NCBI GenBank assembly: GCA_030613915.1 | Contig: JAUWKY010000091.1 | Span: 1-8,076 of the forward strand | Direction: 5' to 3' | DNA: 8,076 nucleotides | DNA from: Syntrophobacterales bacterium | GTDB lineage: Bacteria; Desulfobacterota; Syntrophobacteria; BM002 | Part shown: in pieces, positions 5,218 to 8,076 of the stretch | Layout of the letters: every line of letters starts with the position of its first letter | Position numbering within the stretch: position 1 is the first letter of the stretch | Made by a program: the position numbers and the translations under genes | Notes under the pieces: generated by a model | What the model was told of the DNA's origin: nothing | The model's database searches: none | Seen by the model: the letters and a program-made list of their open reading frames with translations, nothing else

Positions 5218-7347
5218 TTAGCCTGTCGTCTCTTCTCGTTCTGCTATTTTTGTCAGGGCCTCTTGGGCTTTGTTCTGCCACAGGCTGTCTTTCTGTTTAT
5301 TGAGTTTCTGAAGAATTTTACGGGATTTGCTCGTGCCGATGTTCCCCAAGGCTTCGCAAATTGCTGCTATTGTTTCTGCCTTGATGGCTTTCCCTTTTAT
5401 TGTAGAGAACTTGAGGCGACCTATGCTGAGCTGGCTGTTGATCGTTGCCAGCAGGAAGTCCTCAAGCGAGCCTTGCCCTGGCAGTTCAAAATTACCATAG
5501 AAACCCAGGGCCCCAAAAAGGCATGCTTCCAGACGCTCTGTCTTGGCCGAAGGAGAATCTTCAAGGTTTTTCAGCATCTCGAGGAATTTGCCCAGGGCAG
5601 TTGTGCTCTTGACCCTGGCCAGGCAGTGAATCGCCTCTTTCTGCACATCTATGTCTGGGTCATTGAGTAGATCGAAGTATAGGCTTTTGCCCTCAGCGCC
5701 TTTGATTCTGAAAAAGACCCTCAGTGCCTCCACTCTGAGCTGGGGGCTTTCATGACTGAGATAGCCCAGGAGGGTGTTGGCCAAGGGTTGCAGCCACTCA
5801 TCAGACTCTATCTCTCCCAGCACCCGGAGGATGTCGATTATGGACCTTGTTTCGCTTCCTTTTTCGTTTAGCTTATTTAAGACAAGGCCGATGGTTGCGG
5901 GATCGATTTGGGCAATTATCTCAACTGCATTTTTCCGGACTAAAAGATCACGGCTTCTCACCAAAATGGGGACAAGGTGAGGCAATGACCTGCCGCCAAG
6001 GGCGAGAAAAATCGGAGTTATGGTTTGGCATATCTCCATTTTTCCAATGAGAAATTTATTCTGCAATGCCGAGATGGTCTCACCCTTGCTGATTTCATCT
6101 AGAATGTGCCCGGCGCAGCTGGAGAGGTGTTCTTTCTCACGAAAGTGCCGATCCAGGCAATGTATGATCTCCAGGACTTCTCCATACTGATCTCGACGTA
6201 TCAACTCAGGAATAAGTTCCAGCAAGGCTCGAGCCACCCGCAGATATTGTTTCTGGTCCTGAATTTGGTCGAACTGGGTGAGAAAGGATTTGCTGTCCTG
6301 GAGGAATTTTCTTATCAGCTGCTCAAGCCTGATCTGGTGCCGCATCTCGTTCGGCAATTGCTCAATAGAAATGAGCTTGTGCTTGACATACTCTCCCAGA
6401 ATGGACTCTCTCCCCTTGATTTCCCCTAGATTGAGGGCAGAGGCGAACTGTTTGGCAAGCTCTACAGATTTTCCTTGTGCGGGTTCTGTCTCCTCCTGAC
6501 GGCAGGTTTCTTTGAGCAATGTTTGAGATATCTGAATGAGAAGGTCATCGGCAAGAGCCTCGATTACTTCTTCGTCGATTTCAGCCTCTTTAAATTCCTC
6601 GGTTACAGCGAGATCACTGTTCATCAAAATATGATAGATGGCTTCAGCATTTCGCAATGGTCTAACTAAGTCCTGGATGATCTGCTTTCTGACTTTCTTC
6701 AGCCCTTCCAGGTCGAGGTCCGTGAAAAAGGGGACCAAGCTGAAGTCTTTCTTGAGACGAGTAAGGGCGATCTGAGATCGCCAAGGAATGTTTCGTGCGA
6801 TAACGAGTTCTTCATTGTAGATGTAAGAGATGTTGAAGATGTTTCTCTCTTGCAGAGTCTGGCTGAACTTTTCTTTAGTGCCAGTCTCTTTGGTGTCGAC
6901 AAAAGTAGGCTCGCTCATGACGTCGACGAAACTGGTGAATTCCGTCTGAGTCATAGCGTTCTTGAGAGTCAAACTGATAAGGTCTTTCTGTTCGAGGAAT
7001 TTGGCAAATCTGGGGACATACATCTCTGCCATCCCCGCTATCATCAGACCATTGAGGTCTTGGACCTCGGGCAGAACCCCCTCGATTAAGATGTTTTTCC
7101 CCTCAAGTTCCTCGCGTACCAGGAAGGTCAACTCGTCTCTTTGAGAGAAAAGACTTTGAAAATCTTCGTAGAGTCCCACCTTAGCTTTTTGTGATTCGGG
7201 ATGGTCGGGAGTGTAATAACCGGTGCGCAGAAAGGCTTGAATCAGGGCGAGAAGAAATTCCGTCAGCCTGACCTTGATCTCTCCGTGAGGATCATCTGTT
7301 AACTGGCTGCGGAGAAGAATGTCTGTGTCTGACAGGGTTTTCTTCAT
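5218..7347 (-). CDS. HEAT-repeat protein (709 aa), function unknown
   Basis: The protein is soluble by appearance: no signal peptide or membrane helix. Residues about 23-145 form an N-terminal domain with an F-L-x-T-G-Y-Y-x-P-D-H-P motif (40-50), then FLVREELEGKNILIEG and a helical segment through MTQTEFTSFVDVM. From memory this resembles a domain found in front of HEAT repeats or HD-GYP modules in Desulfobacterota, but I cannot confirm it. Residues about 215-450 are mostly charged helices. Residues about 452-700 are helical pairs of HEAT type, for example LPHLVPILVRSRDLLVRKNA, SPQLRVEALRVFFRI and DPDIDVQKEAIHCLARV, ending in AICEALGNIG and ALTKIAE. HEAT solenoids usually act as protein-binding scaffolds; no catalytic motif was seen. 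The ATG at 7347 has only a weak GTGGG upstream, so translation may be modest. It appears monocistronic, with repeat-rich spacers on both sides. Confidence 0.85.
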   Translation of the reverse strand: MKKTLSDTDILLRSQLTDDPHGEIKVRLTEFLLALIQAFLRTGYYTPDHPESQKAKVGLYEDFQSLFSQRDELTFLVREELEGKNILIEGVLPEVQDLNGLMIAGMAEMYVPRFAKFLEQKDLISLTLKNAMTQTEFTSFVDVMSEPTFVDTKETGTKEKFSQTLQERNIFNISYIYNEELVIARNIPWRSQIALTRLKKDFSLVPFFTDLDLEGLKKVRKQIIQDLVRPLRNAEAIYHILMNSDLAVTEEFKEAEIDEEVIEALADDLLIQISQTLLKETCRQEETEPAQGKSVELAKQFASALNLGEIKGRESILGEYVKHKLISIEQLPNEMRHQIRLEQLIRKFLQDSKSFLTQFDQIQDQKQYLRVARALLELIPELIRRDQYGEVLEIIHCLDRHFREKEHLSSCAGHILDEISKGETISALQNKFLIGKMEICQTITPIFLALGGRSLPHLVPILVRSRDLLVRKNAVEIIAQIDPATIGLVLNKLNEKGSETRSIIDILRVLGEIESDEWLQPLANTLLGYLSHESPQLRVEALRVFFRIKGAEGKSLYFDLLNDPDIDVQKEAIHCLARVKSTTALGKFLEMLKNLEDSPSAKTERLEACLFGALGFYGNFELPGQGSLEDFLLATINSQLSIGRLKFSTIKGKAIKAETIAAICEALGNIGTSKSRKILQKLNKQKDSLWQNKAQEALTKIAEREETTG

Positions 7348-7350
7348 TGA

Positions 7351-7587
7351 AACCCACTACAAAAAAAGAGAGACGTTATTGGAGCGCTCAATAATCTCGA
7401 TATATCTTATGAAGGCCAAATCATTCGAGTTCGCAAGAAACCAGCGTCAGAATTTAGAAATCGAGTGAGATCCGTTCCTGCGCTTAATGGTCACGGGGGA
7501 TTTCCTACTGTGTTTCGCTCCGTGTATTTTTGTCCGGTGTGTAATAGTGCAATAGATGTGCCAGATGAGGTGGCAGGTAGAGAGTGA
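7351..7587 (+). pseudogene. Open frame with CPVC motif but no start codon; likely gene remnant
   Basis: After an in-frame TGA at 7348-7350, the frame stays open for 78 codons to TGA at 7585-7587. The translation is protein-like: it contains LNNLDISYEGQIIRVRKK, then GFPTVFRSVYFCPVCNSA and ends VPDEVAGRE. The CPVC is a possible zinc knuckle. No ATG, GTG or TTG occurs in frame before GTG at 7465, which would leave only 40 residues, so this looks like the tail of a decayed gene. A non-canonical ATT start at 7378 or chance openness are alternatives. It runs divergently from the HEAT gene and covers that gene's upstream region. Confidence 0.3.
7376..7394. promoter_or_regulatory. Bulged palindrome upstream of the HEAT gene, possible operator
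   Basis: TTATTGGAGCGCTCAATAA becomes a perfect 18-bp palindrome if one G is removed. It lies about 29 nt before the HEAT ATG at 7347, a usual place for a repressor site or a leader hairpin. No regulator gene is nearby to name, and no clear -10/-35 pair was found around it. Confidence 0.3.
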
Positions 7588-7598
7588 ATCAAAGCTCG

Positions 7599-7643
7599 AC
7601 TAATTATTGTCCACCCAGAATTTCTGGATGGACAATAGTTAGT
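7599..7643. repeat. Near-perfect 45-bp palindrome, arm-only copy of family A repeat
   Basis: The 22-nt arms at 7599-7620 and 7622-7643 pair at 20 of 22 positions around a single base. Each arm carries ATTGTCCAyCCAGAA preceded by TAA(T/C)TA or a close variant, matching the terminal arms of the 117-bp element at 77-193. This copy has essentially no interior. It could be a deletion derivative, two joined ends of the element, or the minimal form of the repeat. Confidence 0.6.
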
Positions 7644-7714
7644 ATCCATCCCACAAGATCGCGGTCTTCCAGACTAGCCAACACCATACCGCCTTCGTCT
7701 TTACCTACAGATTC

Positions 7715-7732
7715 CTGCAGAATAAACTGCAG
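7715..7732 (-). terminator. Small stem after the TPR gene, weak terminator candidate
   Basis: CTGCAG (7715-7720) and CTGCAG (7727-7732) can pair around a 6-nt loop, about 28 nt past the TPR gene stop. No U-run follows, so intrinsic termination is doubtful. Confidence 0.15.
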
Positions 7733-7759
7733 TCCTTACTCAATAACGAACACCGCTAC

Positions 7760-8076
7760 TCAATTATCATCAGTTTTATGAGGAGCAGGCAAAGTGAACC
7801 GAAAGATGAGCACACTTGAAAGAGCGAGCAACCCCAAGAGTCCCAGCCAACGAATATGTTTTGAACCTTCATGGTCGAAATCGGTTACGTAATCGGCAAG
7901 GTAGTCGGTCATGGTAGGGTGAATATAAAACAAGAAGCTGGGATCTAGTTTCAAAGATCTCCGAATGTCCTTATCGGCCAATGTGGTTTTACCCAACTGC
8001 AAATAAGCCTTCGCCCGGGTCGTATAAGCCCTGCCAGTGGCTTGCTCGGTATCACCAAGCTTAATGGCTCTGGTAG
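7760..8076 (-). CDS. TPR-repeat protein with C-terminal membrane anchor (partial, 3' end)
   Basis: The frame is open to the right edge, so the N-terminus is missing; 104 residues and the stop are visible. Visible residues about 2-45 (RAIKLGDTEQATG, then AYTTRAKAYLQLG, then ADKDIRRSLKLDPS) match a tetratricopeptide repeat: the A-x-A-Y-L-Q-L-G helix turn and the closing L-D-P. A linker with aromatic and acidic residues follows, then one hydrophobic segment, WLGLLGLLALSSVLIFRFTL (residues about 76-95), and a short polar tail ending in DDN. This suggests a protein anchored by its C-terminus, with the TPR region acting as a protein-binding platform. A TTG inside the frame at 8002 is not the true start, because the TPR continues upstream of it. 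The partner and process are unknown. Confidence 0.75.
   Translation of the reverse strand, partial: TRAIKLGDTEQATGRAYTTRAKAYLQLGKTTLADKDIRRSLKLDPSFLFYIHPTMTDYLADYVTDFDHEGSKHIRWLGLLGLLALSSVLIFRFTLPAPHKTDDN

Larger units (their letters stand above)
7348..7759. other. Spacer between the TPR and HEAT genes
   Basis: This 412-nt region contains a plus-strand open frame without a standard start (7351-7587), a bulged palindrome near the HEAT gene (7376-7394), a 45-bp near-perfect palindrome of family A (7599-7643) and a pair of CTGCAG sites that could form a small stem (7715-7732). Positions 7644-7714 show nothing recognisable. Confidence 0.6.

Noticed and set aside
5119..5670. 183-codon plus-strand open frame
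   Set aside because: It lies mostly antisense to the HEAT gene, which has clear HEAT periodicity; the frame is a shadow.

Overview
The window reads as chromosomal DNA of a Gram-negative, probably anaerobic bacterium. Gene content and intergenic style (YkgJ-type cysteine-cluster protein, HEAT protein, a possible acyl-CoA dehydrogenase, intergenic space full of short palindromic and heptad repeats) suggest a Desulfobacterota (former Deltaproteobacteria) lineage. This is an inference; no rRNA or other marker is present.

Nearly all genes lie on the minus strand. At the left edge are the first 16 codons of a minus-strand gene, possibly an acyl-CoA dehydrogenase. Positions 50-510 hold two MITE-like inverted-repeat elements (77-193 and 301-497); the second ends against the ribosome binding site of a plus-strand 64-residue zinc-ribbon protein (511-705). 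That gene converges, with 6 bp between stop codons, on a minus-strand cluster which in transcription order is gatB (4660-3230), mtnA (3146-2109), ilvE (2015-1098) and a YkgJ-family gene (1068-712). Gaps are 29 to 93 nt, so one operon is plausible. gatB serves tRNA-dependent amidation, mtnA is an early methionine-salvage enzyme, and IlvE can in some bacteria also perform the last transamination of that pathway, so mtnA-ilvE may be a functional pair.

Positions 4661-5217 are a repeat-rich spacer with a possible gatB promoter, a nested palindromic repeat (4782-4904) and a patchwork of 7-8 nt repeat units (about 4979-5132). A 709-residue HEAT-repeat protein follows on the minus strand (7347-5218), preceded by a bulged palindrome that could be an operator. 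Positions 7348-7759 contain a plus-strand open frame with no normal start codon, likely a gene remnant, and a 45-bp palindrome whose arms match those of the 77-193 element. The right edge is the C-terminal part of a TPR protein with a C-terminal membrane anchor (8076-7760).

No tRNA, rRNA, CRISPR array, transposase gene or clearly new multi-gene system was seen. The most unusual content is the intergenic repeat architecture.
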